64,000 nt of DNA from JAKAVN01 sp963796565 (GTDB lineage Bacteria; Desulfobacterota; Binatia; Binatales; Binataceae). How positions within the stretch are numbered: the first letter of the stretch is position 1; each line of letters begins with the position of its first letter. Shown piece after piece: positions 25,061-32,946 of the stretch. Below the pieces are notes generated by a model that saw only the letters and a list, made by a program, of their open reading frames with translations, did no database searches and was not told the DNA's origin. The stretch is from assembly GCA_963796565.1 (NCBI GenBank), contig CAWCMA010000010.1, positions 62,001-126,000 on the forward strand, written 5' to 3'. Position numbers and translations under genes: made by a program.

Positions 25061-25999
25061 TCAGTGCACTTGAGGGGGTGGCTGATGCTCGGACAAATCG
25101 CCGGTGGCGCGGGCAGGCGTGGTGGCGCCTGAACGAGCCTTGCGCGAATTTCCAGCCGGCGCGGCATCGCCGTTGGCCGACGCACCCAGCATCGGAGCGA
25201 GCGCTTGTGATCGTTCGCCGCGCAGGAGCAGGTATGGCCCCGAGACAAGGTAGGCGGTCGCCAGCATGAAGAACGTGAACTGTGGCATCGCGAACAGAAA
25301 TGCCAGCGCCAGCAGCATCACTGCCACCAGTTCGACCGGTGCATGCTGGCGCAGATTGATCGTTTTGAAGCTGGGGTAGGGCACACGCGAGATCATCAGG
25401 CCCGCGAGCACCACCGTCAGCGGCGCCATCACGATCACCAGCACGTGCGGCGATTCGAACTCGAAGTAGCTGTAGGCGAGCACGCAGCCCGCGATCACGG
25501 CGGCCGCGCCGGGCACCGGCAGACCCACAAAGCGGCGCTTGTCGGTGCTGCCGGTCTGCACGTTAAAGCGTGCCAGACGCAGCGCCGCGCAAATCACGAA
25601 CATGCCGGCGATCACCACGCCCCAAGTGCCGAGCAATCTCAGCGACCAGCAGTACGCGATCCCTGCCGGCGCCACGCCGAAGGCCACCACGTCGGACAAG
25701 CTGTCGTATTCGACTCCGAATTGGCTCGAGGTACGCGAGAGCCGCGCCACGCGGCCGTCGAGCCCGTCGCATACGAATGCGATCAGGATCATCACGGCGG
25801 CGAGCTCGAAATGCGAATTAATCGCCGAGACCAGGCCAAAAAAGCCCGAGAGCAAACCGAGCGACGTGATGGTCGCGGGCGCGAGGAATACCCCGCGGCG
25901 CAGCGGCGCAACCACTCGCCGTTGCTGTTCCTTCAAACGGCCCGAGAGAAGCCGCATCCGCGCCTGAGCGCTTTGGTTATTTTTTTGAGTCCGGCTCAT
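25061..25999 (-). CDS. pssA: CDP-diacylglycerol--serine O-phosphatidyltransferase
   Basis: Integral membrane enzyme making phosphatidylserine from CDP-diacylglycerol and serine. The CDP-alcohol phosphatidyltransferase signature D-G-x2-A-R-x8-G-x3-D-x3-D is fully present in DGRVARLSRTSSQFGVEYD followed by SLSD. Several hydrophobic segments follow. The C-terminal 50 residues are a hydrophilic tail beyond the family core. At 312 residues it is the B. subtilis-like class rather than the E. coli peripheral enzyme. It overlaps psd by four bases (ATGA), so the two sequential enzymes are co-translated. PssA, Psd and CdsA in this window together supply phosphatidylethanolamine. Confidence 0.93.
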   Translation of the reverse strand: MSRTQKNNQSAQARMRLLSGRLKEQQRRVVAPLRRGVFLAPATITSLGLLSGFFGLVSAINSHFELAAVMILIAFVCDGLDGRVARLSRTSSQFGVEYDSLSDVVAFGVAPAGIAYCWSLRLLGTWGVVIAGMFVICAALRLARFNVQTGSTDKRRFVGLPVPGAAAVIAGCVLAYSYFEFESPHVLVIVMAPLTVVLAGLMISRVPYPSFKTINLRQHAPVELVAVMLLALAFLFAMPQFTFFMLATAYLVSGPYLLLRGERSQALAPMLGASANGDAAPAGNSRKARSGATTPARATGDLSEHQPPPQVH

Positions 26000-26682
26000 T
26001 GGAGCAACTCAGCAATTATACTCTCTCCGGCGCGCACCCGCTCACCGATTTTAACCACTACCCGGTAATCTGGCGGGATGAAATGGTCGACGCGGCTGCC
26101 GAACATTATAAGCCCGATTCGCTCGCCACGGCGCACCGTGTCGTGCGGATGGAGACGGCATACGATGCGCCGCGCCAGGTAGCCCGCAATCTGCATCATC
26201 GCGTGCTGGCGCCCGCGAGCGTCGCTCAGCACGATCAGGTTGCGCTCGTTTTGCTCGCTCGCGTAGTCGCGAAAAGCCGCATGGAAGGCGCCGGGCGTGT
26301 GGCGGACGCTCATGATCTCGCCGCCGACCGGGGCGCGGTTGACGTGTACGTTGAGCGGCGACATGAAGACCGACACGCGATGGTAGCGCTCGCCCGCCGC
26401 GCCGTCGGGCAGCGGCATCTCCGCCACGTCGCTCACGGTGCCATCGGCGCCCGAGAGCACCACGCGCTCGGAGGAGGAGTTGTCGGGCGAGCGCTCGGGG
26501 TCGCGGAAGAAGGCCGCGATCGCGAGCGCACACAAGATCGCGGCGGCTCCCGTCCAGCGCCATCCGAGCGCTAGCGCGAGCACGCCGGCGAGCAGTACTA
26601 CGGAGGTGAGCGTGACGCCCTCGGCCGCGATTCCGATCGCGCCGCCCACGCGCCGGGCGAAATCGCCCGTCCGCACTGCCAT
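25996..26682 (-). CDS. psd: Phosphatidylserine decarboxylase (short form)
   Basis: Pyruvoyl enzyme that converts phosphatidylserine to phosphatidylethanolamine. N-terminal hydrophobic segments (VTLTSVVLLAGVLALAL and TGAAAILCALAIAAFF) anchor it. The core contains SVFMSPLNVHVNRAPVGG, HTPGAFHAAFRDYASEQNER and the self-cleavage Gly-Ser in GLIMFGSRVDHFIP, where Ser becomes the pyruvoyl group. At 228 residues it belongs to the short, proenzyme-like group often found beside pssA. It lies downstream of ilvC with a 26-base gap and overlaps pssA. Confidence 0.94.
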   Translation of the reverse strand: MAVRTGDFARRVGGAIGIAAEGVTLTSVVLLAGVLALALGWRWTGAAAILCALAIAAFFRDPERSPDNSSSERVVLSGADGTVSDVAEMPLPDGAAGERYHRVSVFMSPLNVHVNRAPVGGEIMSVRHTPGAFHAAFRDYASEQNERNLIVLSDARGRQHAMMQIAGYLARRIVCRLHPHDTVRRGERIGLIMFGSRVDHFIPPDYRVVVKIGERVRAGESIIAELLQ

Positions 26683-26708
26683 CGCTATCCGTCAGACCCC
26701 GGCTGCGC

Positions 26709-27725
26709 CTAGTTCTTGGCTTTATCTACCAGGCGGTCGCTGGCCAGCCATGGCATGAAGGAGCGCAATTTACGCCCGACGTCTTCGAGCTGATGCTTTT
26801 CCGCCGCCTTGCGCAGCTCGCGGAAATGCGGCAGCCCCGCGCGGTATTCGGCGATCCATTCGTTGGCGAACTTGCCCGACTGGATGTCGGCGAGCAGATC
26901 CTTCATCGCCTGGCGCGAGGGAGCGCCCACCACGCGCTTGCCGCGCGTCATATCGCCGTACTCGGCGGTGTTGCTGATCGAGTAGCGCATGTTGGCGATG
27001 CCGCCCTCGTAAATGAGATCGACGATGAGTTTGACCTCGTGCACGCACTCGAAATAGGCCATCTCGGGCGCGTAGCCAGCCTCGACCAGGGTTTCGAAGC
27101 CGTTGCGGATAAGCTCCGTCAGTCCGCCGCACAGCACCGACTGCTCGCCGAACAGGTCGGTCTCGGTCTCTTCGCGAAAGCTGGTTTCGATGATCGCCGC
27201 GCGGCCGCCGCCGATCGCCGATCCATACGCGAGCCCAATCTCCTTGGTGTCGCCCGAGGGATCCTGCTCGACCGCCAGCAGGCAAGGCACGCCGCGTCCC
27301 TTCACGTACTCGGATCGCACGAGATGGCCGGGGCCCTTGGGCGCGATCATGAAAACGTTGATGTCGGGCGCGGGCTTGATGAACTTGAAATGGATATTGA
27401 AGCCGTGACCGAAGGCCAGGTACTTGCCCGGCGTGAGCTGGGGGGCGACTTCGGCCTCGTAGATTTCGGAGGCCATCTCGTCCGGCACCAGCATCATCAC
27501 GATGTCGGCGCGGCGCACGGCCTCGGCGGTCTCGAAGACCGGCAGGCCCTGCTTGGCGGCCTTCTCCCACGACGGGCTGTCCTTGCGCAACCCCACGCAT
27601 ACGTCCATCCCGCTGTCGCGCAGGTTGAGCGCGTGGGCATGGCCCTGGCTGCCGAAGCCGAGAATGGCGATCTTATGAGTGCGCAGCCGGCTTAGGTCGG
27701 CATCGCGATCGTAGTGGACCTGCAT
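26709..27725 (-). CDS. ilvC: Ketol-acid reductoisomerase (NADP+), class I
   Basis: Isomerises and reduces acetolactate or acetohydroxybutyrate in valine, isoleucine and leucine synthesis. The Rossmann domain has KIAILGFGSQGHAHALNLRD followed by VCVGLRKDSPSW; the arginine and serines there fit NADPH preference. Catalytic residues appear in FGHGFNIHF, DLFGEQSVLCGGLTELI and YFECVHEVKLIVDLIYEGG. At 338 residues it is a class I enzyme. AGGAG stands nine bases before the ATG. It follows ilvN by 69 bases and heads into psd-pssA. Confidence 0.97.
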   Translation of the reverse strand: MQVHYDRDADLSRLRTHKIAILGFGSQGHAHALNLRDSGMDVCVGLRKDSPSWEKAAKQGLPVFETAEAVRRADIVMMLVPDEMASEIYEAEVAPQLTPGKYLAFGHGFNIHFKFIKPAPDINVFMIAPKGPGHLVRSEYVKGRGVPCLLAVEQDPSGDTKEIGLAYGSAIGGGRAAIIETSFREETETDLFGEQSVLCGGLTELIRNGFETLVEAGYAPEMAYFECVHEVKLIVDLIYEGGIANMRYSISNTAEYGDMTRGKRVVGAPSRQAMKDLLADIQSGKFANEWIAEYRAGLPHFRELRKAAEKHQLEDVGRKLRSFMPWLASDRLVDKAKN

Positions 27726-27794
27726 GGCGGGATTCTCCTGGGTAAAATTGGTCGAAATGAAATTCTCTGGAATGAATTCGCCGGGATATGGCGG

Positions 27795-28322
27795 TTAGCC
27801 AGCCTCGCGCGTGCCGGCGGCGCGATGGTTGGTTTCATGCTGCACCGCGCGGACCATCGCGATCTTGCCCGAGCGCACAATCTCCTTGATGCCGAGCGGG
27901 CGCACCAGCTCGATAAAAGCCTTGATCTTGTCGGCGTCGCCGGTCACCTCGACGGTCACCGCGCGCGGCCCGATGTCGACCACGTGGGCGCGAAAGGCGG
28001 CGACGATCGAATCGAGCTCGGCCCGCGTGCGTTCATCCACCGAGACCTTCACCATCACCATTTCGCGGTCGATAGTGCTGGTATCCTTGAAGTCGGTGAC
28101 CTTGATTACGCAGACCAGCTTGTTGAGCTGCTTGTTGATCTGTTCGAGGACCTGGTCGTCGCCGGTCGCCACCAGCACGATGCGCGAGACGGTGGTATCC
28201 AGCGGGTCCTCATTGACGGTCAAGGATTCGATATTGAAGCCGCGGCTGGAAAACAGGCCCGCCACGCGCGCGAGCACGCCGAACTCGTTTTCGACCAGGA
28301 CGGATATGGTATGGCTTGGCAT
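27795..28322 (-). CDS. ilvN: Acetolactate synthase small (regulatory) subunit
   Basis: Regulatory subunit that binds branched-chain amino acids and activates the catalytic subunit. The N-terminal ACT domain is HTISVLVENEFGVLARVAGL then FSSRGFNIESLTV. The C-terminal ALS_ss_C domain has REMVMVKVSVDERTRAELDS and VTVEVTGDADKIKAFIELVR. At 175 residues it has the normal bacterial length. The usual partner ilvB is not next to it; the gene upstream is a DUF465 gene, so the large subunit must lie elsewhere. It is followed by ilvC. Confidence 0.95.
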   Translation of the reverse strand: MPSHTISVLVENEFGVLARVAGLFSSRGFNIESLTVNEDPLDTTVSRIVLVATGDDQVLEQINKQLNKLVCVIKVTDFKDTSTIDREMVMVKVSVDERTRAELDSIVAAFRAHVVDIGPRAVTVEVTGDADKIKAFIELVRPLGIKEIVRSGKIAMVRAVQHETNHRAAGTREAG

Positions 28323-28364
28323 CAGTTGTGGATACGGCCCGGGCGCCTGGCGCGCGCCGCGAGC

Positions 28365-28595
28365 CTAGCGCGCCTCCTGCTGATGGCGATGAAGGAGCTC
28401 CATGATGCGGTCCTTCGAGGCCAACTTGAGCTTCTGAATTCTTTTCTGTTCGATTTCCTCTTCAGCGGTCAGGTAATGCTTGAGCCGGAACGGTTCGAGC
28501 TGGCGTTTGAGCTCCAAGTGCTCCTCATACAGCGCCTTCAGTTCTTCGTCGTTGGTCAGGTACCGATGGATGAGTTCTTCTTCCTTCTGCTCCAT
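28365..28595 (-). CDS. YdcH family protein (DUF465)
   Basis: A 76-residue, all-helical, charged protein: MEQKEEELIHRYLTNDEELK then LYEEHLELKRQLEPFRLKHY and LTAEEEIEQKRIQKLKLASK. The pattern (an E-H-x-x-L-x-x-x-I/L heptad and a L-T-x-x-E-E-x-E-x-x-x-L-K-x-x-K-L turn) is DUF465. These are short helical hairpins of unknown function found in many proteobacteria. GGGAG precedes the ATG by about ten bases. Its first 71 bases overlap the 3' end of tsaB in another frame. Confidence 0.85.
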   Translation of the reverse strand: MEQKEEELIHRYLTNDEELKALYEEHLELKRQLEPFRLKHYLTAEEEIEQKRIQKLKLASKDRIMELLHRHQQEAR

Positions 28596-29379
28596 TTACC
28601 CGCACTCCCGAGGTTAGAGGACCAGCCTTGAAAATCGCCTCCGCCGATCGCACATAAAGCGGTTCCAGGACGAACGCGTTATCCGTTTCCCCCGCCACCA
28701 GCCGCGCGGCGCCTAGCGCCGCCAATGCTCGACCTCGCAGTCGCAACCCGGCTATTTCCAGGCACGTTGCCTGGCTTCCCGCGCGCACGGCCAAAGAGCA
28801 GGCCTCTTCGGCCTTTGCATCGCCGACCAACAACACGTCGGCGTCAAGATGTGGGGCCAGGTTTTCGAGCGCGACCACGAGGTCATCTGATAACTTTTCT
28901 AGCCCATCGCGACTTGTCCGGTAAAGGGCCGCATAAACTTCACCCTTGCGAGCGTCCAGCACCGGGCAGATGAGTCGGCCCGGCGCGGCCGCACTTTCAG
29001 CCAGCGCCGCCAACGCGAGCGTGTCGAGGCTCGGTATCCCCAAGAGCGCGCATCCGGTCGCCAGCTTGAGACCCTTGGCGTAGCTTAGTCCGATGCGCAG
29101 GCCGGTAAACGAGCCCGGGCCGATCCCGATTGCAATAGCTTTAAGCCCGCCGATCGAAAGTCCGGCCCGCCCCAGCAGTGCCGCGACCGCTCGGGGCACC
29201 TCGGCGCCGTGCGACGCGACCGAGTGCGAGGCTTCGGCCAGCACGTGCCCGCCGGCTACCACCGCCAGGTCGGCTCGCGGCCCTCCAGTATCGATTCCCA
29301 ACACCGGCCCGGCCTCAGCGCCGGACACCAGTGCGGCTTCAACTGTGCATAATGTGCGAGATGTCATTGACGATGACAA
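28525..29379 (-). CDS. tsaB: tRNA threonylcarbamoyladenosine biosynthesis protein TsaB
   Basis: Partner of TsaD in the t6A modification of ANN-decoding tRNAs. It has the ASKHA fold but no catalysis of its own. PVLGIDTGGPRADLAVVAGG opens the domain, and KAIAIGIGPGSFTGLRIGLS and CPVLDARKGEVYAALYRTS are characteristic. The usual end PLYVRSAEAIFK is followed by about 35 extra residues that run over the DUF465 gene, as if the original stop had been lost. The start is unsure: the ATG at 29379 overlaps rseP by 41 bases, and a GTG at 29325 would begin near the domain and fit better. It is co-directional with rseP. Confidence 0.88.
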   Translation of the reverse strand: MSSSMTSRTLCTVEAALVSGAEAGPVLGIDTGGPRADLAVVAGGHVLAEASHSVASHGAEVPRAVAALLGRAGLSIGGLKAIAIGIGPGSFTGLRIGLSYAKGLKLATGCALLGIPSLDTLALAALAESAAAPGRLICPVLDARKGEVYAALYRTSRDGLEKLSDDLVVALENLAPHLDADVLLVGDAKAEEACSLAVRAGSQATCLEIAGLRLRGRALAALGAARLVAGETDNAFVLEPLYVRSAEAIFKAGPLTSGVRVNGAEGRRTHPSVPDQRRRTEGAV

Positions 29380-30706
29380 AAGTCATCAGCGCTACCAGCA
29401 ACAGCAGTCCGATTTGCATCGCAAACTCGCGATGCCGTAGCTGCAGCGGCTTGCGGCGCACGCCTTCGATCAGGAAAAAAAACAGATGACCGCCGTCGAG
29501 CAACGGTACCGGCAGCAGGTTGATGATGCCCAGTTCCAGACTCAGCATCACCGTGAAGCCGGCGACGTCGGCGAAGCCCTGCCTGGCCTCCTTGCCCGCC
29601 ATCTTGGCAATCATTATGGGACCGCCCAGCGCCTGGCGCGCCGGCGTCGTGCCGTTGATGATCATCACGATTCCCATCACCAACCGCCCGCTCAACTCGG
29701 CGGTCGATACCACGCTCTCGCGAATTGCCCCCAACGGTCCATAGCGGCGCACGCCCTCGTCGCCGCGCGGCAGAACTCCGATGATCCAGACCGCGGCCTT
29801 GTTGCCGTAACCGGTATCTTCTTTTTCACGCCTGGGCGTCACGAGCAGCGACATCGGGGCTGGCGAGGCGTTGGGCGCGGGGCGCGTGAAATCGATTTTG
29901 ATCTGCGCGCCATTGCCCGCCTTAATCGCGTCGGAGAGGTCGGCCCAGTCCGCTATCTTCTTGCCGTTGACCGCCAGAATCTGATCGCCCTTGCGCAGGC
30001 CCGCCGCGTAGGCCGGCATCCCCTGCTTGATCTCACCCAGGATCGGCTTCACGTAGGGCACGCCGTACATGAAAACGATCGCCATCAGCACCGGCGCGAA
30101 CAGGATATTCGCCAGCGGCCCCGCCAGCACGATTTTAATCCGGGTGGCGAGGCTCTGGGTCGGGAAGGCCTGCGCGCGATAGCAGTCCAGGAGCTCCGGC
30201 GGCCGGCTCTCGACCAGCACCTTGATAGCTTCGTCAACGGAGCCGCAGCGTTCGACCTCGTCCACCAACAATGCTTCGTCGGGCCGCAGCGCCCGGCCAA
30301 GTATCGCCTCGGCCAGGGCCGAGTTTGACTCACTGCCGGCCGCGAGCCGATGCGCCAGGGTGAGCAGCATCTGCGCCGGCTCGGTGCCCAGTGAAGCGGC
30401 GGTGCCATGATGACGCGCCGCTTCGAGCAGGTCGAGCTGGAGCTCGCGCACGTAGCCCTCGAGCGTTTCGGGGGTGGGCTCTTCGGCGACTTCATCGCCG
30501 AGCATCCGCACGTAACCGCCGAGCGGCGTCGCGCCGAATGCATACTCGGTCTCGCCACGGCGGATACCGAAGAGCTTGGGCGGATAGCCGACCGAGTAAC
30601 GGATCACCCGCACACCCGAGCGCTTGGCCATCAGGAAATGGCCGGTCTCGTGCACGATGATCAGAACGGCAAAGATTATGACGGCCGAGACGATTGAGGT
30701 GATCAT
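29339..30706 (-). CDS. rseP: RIP metalloprotease RseP (site-2 protease)
   Basis: Membrane zinc protease that cuts anti-sigma factors and signal-peptide remnants within the bilayer. The zinc site HETGH lies at residues 19-23 in the first TM segment and the third ligand motif LLPVPLLDGGHLFFFLIEG near the C-terminus. One PDZ domain (about 215-290) is visible: IKQGMPAYAAGLRKGDQILA. Between the first TM region (GATPLGGYVRMLGDE) and TRIKIVLAGPLANILFAPVL is an unusual helical insertion of about 100 residues (74-180). It follows cdsA in the classical envelope cluster. Confidence 0.93.
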   Translation of the reverse strand: MITSIVSAVIIFAVLIIVHETGHFLMAKRSGVRVIRYSVGYPPKLFGIRRGETEYAFGATPLGGYVRMLGDEVAEEPTPETLEGYVRELQLDLLEAARHHGTAASLGTEPAQMLLTLAHRLAAGSESNSALAEAILGRALRPDEALLVDEVERCGSVDEAIKVLVESRPPELLDCYRAQAFPTQSLATRIKIVLAGPLANILFAPVLMAIVFMYGVPYVKPILGEIKQGMPAYAAGLRKGDQILAVNGKKIADWADLSDAIKAGNGAQIKIDFTRPAPNASPAPMSLLVTPRREKEDTGYGNKAAVWIIGVLPRGDEGVRRYGPLGAIRESVVSTAELSGRLVMGIVMIINGTTPARQALGGPIMIAKMAGKEARQGFADVAGFTVMLSLELGIINLLPVPLLDGGHLFFFLIEGVRRKPLQLRHREFAMQIGLLLLVALMTFVIVNDISHIMHS

Positions 30707-30749
30707 AATTTCCGACTGTTCGAGAGGAAGTTGGGCTGACGAGCCATAC

Positions 30750-31541
30750 TCAACGACTCCAATAGTAGGTCAAAACCGTGGCAAAGACCATGCTGCAGGT
30801 CCGGTCGAGCAGGCCGCCATGGCCAGGGAAAATCCATCCTGAATCCTTCACCCCCGCGCTGCGTTTGAGCGCCGAGCCCGCAAGATCGCCCAACTGCGCC
30901 AGTACGCCGATTGCCGCCGAAAGCGCTACGGTCTGGCCGATGCTCCAGTCCGGCACCAGCGGCCGGCGTAGCAGCAAGCCGGCCACCACGCATAGCACGA
31001 GTCCCCCGATCGCTCCTTCCACGGTCTTTTTCGGACTCACCCGCGGAGCCAGCCTGGTGCGGCCTATCCATGAGCCGGTAAAGTACGCCCCGGTGTCGCT
31101 GGCAATTACCAGGAGCAGGATAAGGATCATCGCCGCGATACCATCGGGCCGGTTGCGCAGGAGCGCAAAAAAGGGAAACAGCGCGCCCACATAAAGCGTC
31201 CCCAAAAGTGTCAGGCCCATACCGGGCGGTTGAGTCGTCGCGCTCGCCGCGCCCATCCCCACCCGCATCACCAGCGCCAGCATCGCACAAATAACGCCCA
31301 GCGGGATGAACCAGAGATGCTCGGGCGCCCATCCCAGCAGCATCGCCGATCCGCCGCCGGCCACCACCAGAACGCCGACCGCGCCAGCCGTGTGCGCGCG
31401 CGTCATCGCGCCAACTTCGTAAAGACCCCACGCGGTCAGTACGCCCACAAACGCCGCAAACCACGGCGCGGGCGCGAACAGCACCACCGCCAGCAGCGCG
31501 GGCAGCGCGACCAGCGCGGTCCAGACCCTAGTTCGCAGCAC
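30750..31541 (-). CDS. cdsA: Phosphatidate cytidylyltransferase
   Basis: Makes CDP-diacylglycerol, the precursor for PssA and other phospholipid enzymes. About 263 residues with seven or eight hydrophobic segments. The C-terminal signature is recognisable in SALKRSAGVKDSGWIFPGHG followed by GLLDRTCSMVFA. The last aspartate of the D-R-x-D signature is a cysteine here. ASDTGAYFTGSWIGRTRLAP and VSPKKTVEGAIGG are conserved. The start is most likely the GTG at 31541, which overlaps the end of uppS, although the frame stays open further upstream inside uppS. No clear Shine-Dalgarno; translational coupling is probable. Confidence 0.9.
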   Translation of the reverse strand: MLRTRVWTALVALPALLAVVLFAPAPWFAAFVGVLTAWGLYEVGAMTRAHTAGAVGVLVVAGGGSAMLLGWAPEHLWFIPLGVICAMLALVMRVGMGAASATTQPPGMGLTLLGTLYVGALFPFFALLRNRPDGIAAMILILLLVIASDTGAYFTGSWIGRTRLAPRVSPKKTVEGAIGGLVLCVVAGLLLRRPLVPDWSIGQTVALSAAIGVLAQLGDLAGSALKRSAGVKDSGWIFPGHGGLLDRTCSMVFATVLTYYWSR

Positions 31542-32361
31542 GCAGTCGGTGGTTGGCGGCGCCGGGGTCGACGACCGCGCCGAAGCGGCGCTCGCGGAGC
31601 TGATAGGCCGCCAGCGCGTGCAGGAACTCGCGCTCGCGGAAGTCGGGCCATAACGTGTTGGTGAAATAGAGTTCGGTGTAAGCAAGCTGGTACAGGAAAA
31701 AGTTCGATATCCGGAGTTCGCCCGAGGTCCGAATGAGCAGGTCGGGGTCGGGCAACTCCGCGCTGGCGAGCCGGCTGGCGACAGCCTGGTCGTCGACTTC
31801 CTCGGGGCGCAAGCGGCCCGCGGCGACTTCCTCAGCGATCCGCCTGGCCGCAATGGTTACATCCTGTCGGCCGCCGTAGGAAAGCGCCAACGCGACCGTC
31901 ATCGAGCGGTTTCCGGCGGTCGCGGCGACTATCGAGTCGAGCGCACGCCTGACCGGCAATGGCAGGCGCCCCAGGTCGCCCAGCGCCACGACTTTGATGT
32001 CGCGTTTCATCAGGCGTTTGGTCTCGGTGCTGAGGTAGCGATGGAACAGGTCCATCAGGAAGCGCACCTCGGGGCCCGGCCTTTGCCAGTTTTCATTGGA
32101 GAAGACGAACAGGGTGAGGTAGGGGATGCCGATCGCGCGCGCGGCTTCGACCACCGCGCGCACCGAGTCCTTGCCGCGGCGATGGCCCTCCGGACGTGAG
32201 AGCCCATGCTGGCGCGCCCATCGCCCATTGCCGTCCATCACGATCGCGACATGGCGCGGCAGCCGCTCCGCGTCGAGCGAGAGACCGGGAAATTCGTTCA
32301 GTGGGAGTGAAGAAGCCACGAGCTGGATAGGCCGACGCGGCATCCCACTTGCGCGGGACAC
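31528..32361 (-). CDS. uppS: Isoprenyl transferase (undecaprenyl diphosphate synthase)
   Basis: cis-Prenyltransferase making the C55 lipid carrier for peptidoglycan and other envelope polymers. The diphosphate-binding aspartate is in HVAIVMDGNGRWARQHGLSR, GHRRGKDSVRAVVEAARAIG follows, then LTLFVFSNENWQRP, and the C-terminal block DLLIRTSGELRISNFFLYQL and LYFTNTLWPDF. At 277 residues it carries a slightly long N-terminus. The annotated start is a GTG; an ATG six codons later is equally possible. It is 12 bases after frr and overlaps cdsA by 14. Confidence 0.95.
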   Translation of the reverse strand: MSRASGMPRRPIQLVASSLPLNEFPGLSLDAERLPRHVAIVMDGNGRWARQHGLSRPEGHRRGKDSVRAVVEAARAIGIPYLTLFVFSNENWQRPGPEVRFLMDLFHRYLSTETKRLMKRDIKVVALGDLGRLPLPVRRALDSIVAATAGNRSMTVALALSYGGRQDVTIAARRIAEEVAAGRLRPEEVDDQAVASRLASAELPDPDLLIRTSGELRISNFFLYQLAYTELYFTNTLWPDFREREFLHALAAYQLRERRFGAVVDPGAANHRLRAAN

Positions 32362-32373
32362 CGTGCGGGCGGT

Positions 32374-32946
32374 TCAGACCTCCATTATCTCGGCTTCCTT
32401 GGCCGCCAGCACCTTGTCGATTCTCTCGATGTGCTCGGTGGTATGCTGCTGGACCTTGGCCTCGGCCGCGCGCAGCGTGTCGTCATCGAGCTTCTTATCC
32501 TTGTGCATTTTCTTGAGCTTTTCGTTGGCGTCGCGGCGATGGTTGCGCACGGAGACCCGGAACTCCTCAGCGGTCTTATGCACGTGACGTACCAGCTCCT
32601 TGCGCCGCTGCTCGGTCAGCTCGGGAATAGGCACGCGGATGATCTTGCCGTCGTTTATCGGGGTCAGGCCGAGGTCGGAGGTTTGGATGGCCTTTTCGAT
32701 CTCGTGCAGGGAGCCTTTGTCGTAAGGAGTCACCACCAGCAGACGCGGCTCGGGCGCGGCCAGCCCGGCGAGTTGGCGCAGCGGCGTGCGGGCGCCGTAG
32801 TAGTTGACGTGCAGCCCCTCGAGCAGCGCGGTCGAAGCCCGACCGGTGCGTACGCGGCCGAGTTCATGGCGGAAGGCGCCGAGCGCCTCCTCCATCTCCA
32901 TCCGCGCCATCTCGATCAGGTCTTCGTATTTCTCGTCAGCGGCCAC
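32374..32946 (-). CDS. frr: Ribosome recycling factor
   Basis: Splits post-termination ribosomes together with EF-G. The three-helix bundle is read from EALGAFRHELGRVRTGRAST, LVVTPYDKGSLHEIEKAIQT and VRNHRRDANEKLKKMHKDKK. VPIPELTEQRRKELVRHVHK is diagnostic. I chose the GTG at 32946, which gives 190 residues (E. coli 185) and overlaps the pyrH stop by 11 bases. The frame is open to an ATG at 32973 inside pyrH. It belongs to rpsB-tsf-pyrH-frr-uppS-cdsA-rseP. Confidence 0.95.
   Translation of the reverse strand: MAADEKYEDLIEMARMEMEEALGAFRHELGRVRTGRASTALLEGLHVNYYGARTPLRQLAGLAAPEPRLLVVTPYDKGSLHEIEKAIQTSDLGLTPINDGKIIRVPIPELTEQRRKELVRHVHKTAEEFRVSVRNHRRDANEKLKKMHKDKKLDDDTLRAAEAKVQQHTTEHIERIDKVLAAKEAEIMEV

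Noticed and set aside
23535..25073. 512-codon open frame on the plus strand
   Set aside because: Antisense to leuA and its leader; no recognisable motif, Asp/Val/Ala/Arg bias of a shadow frame.
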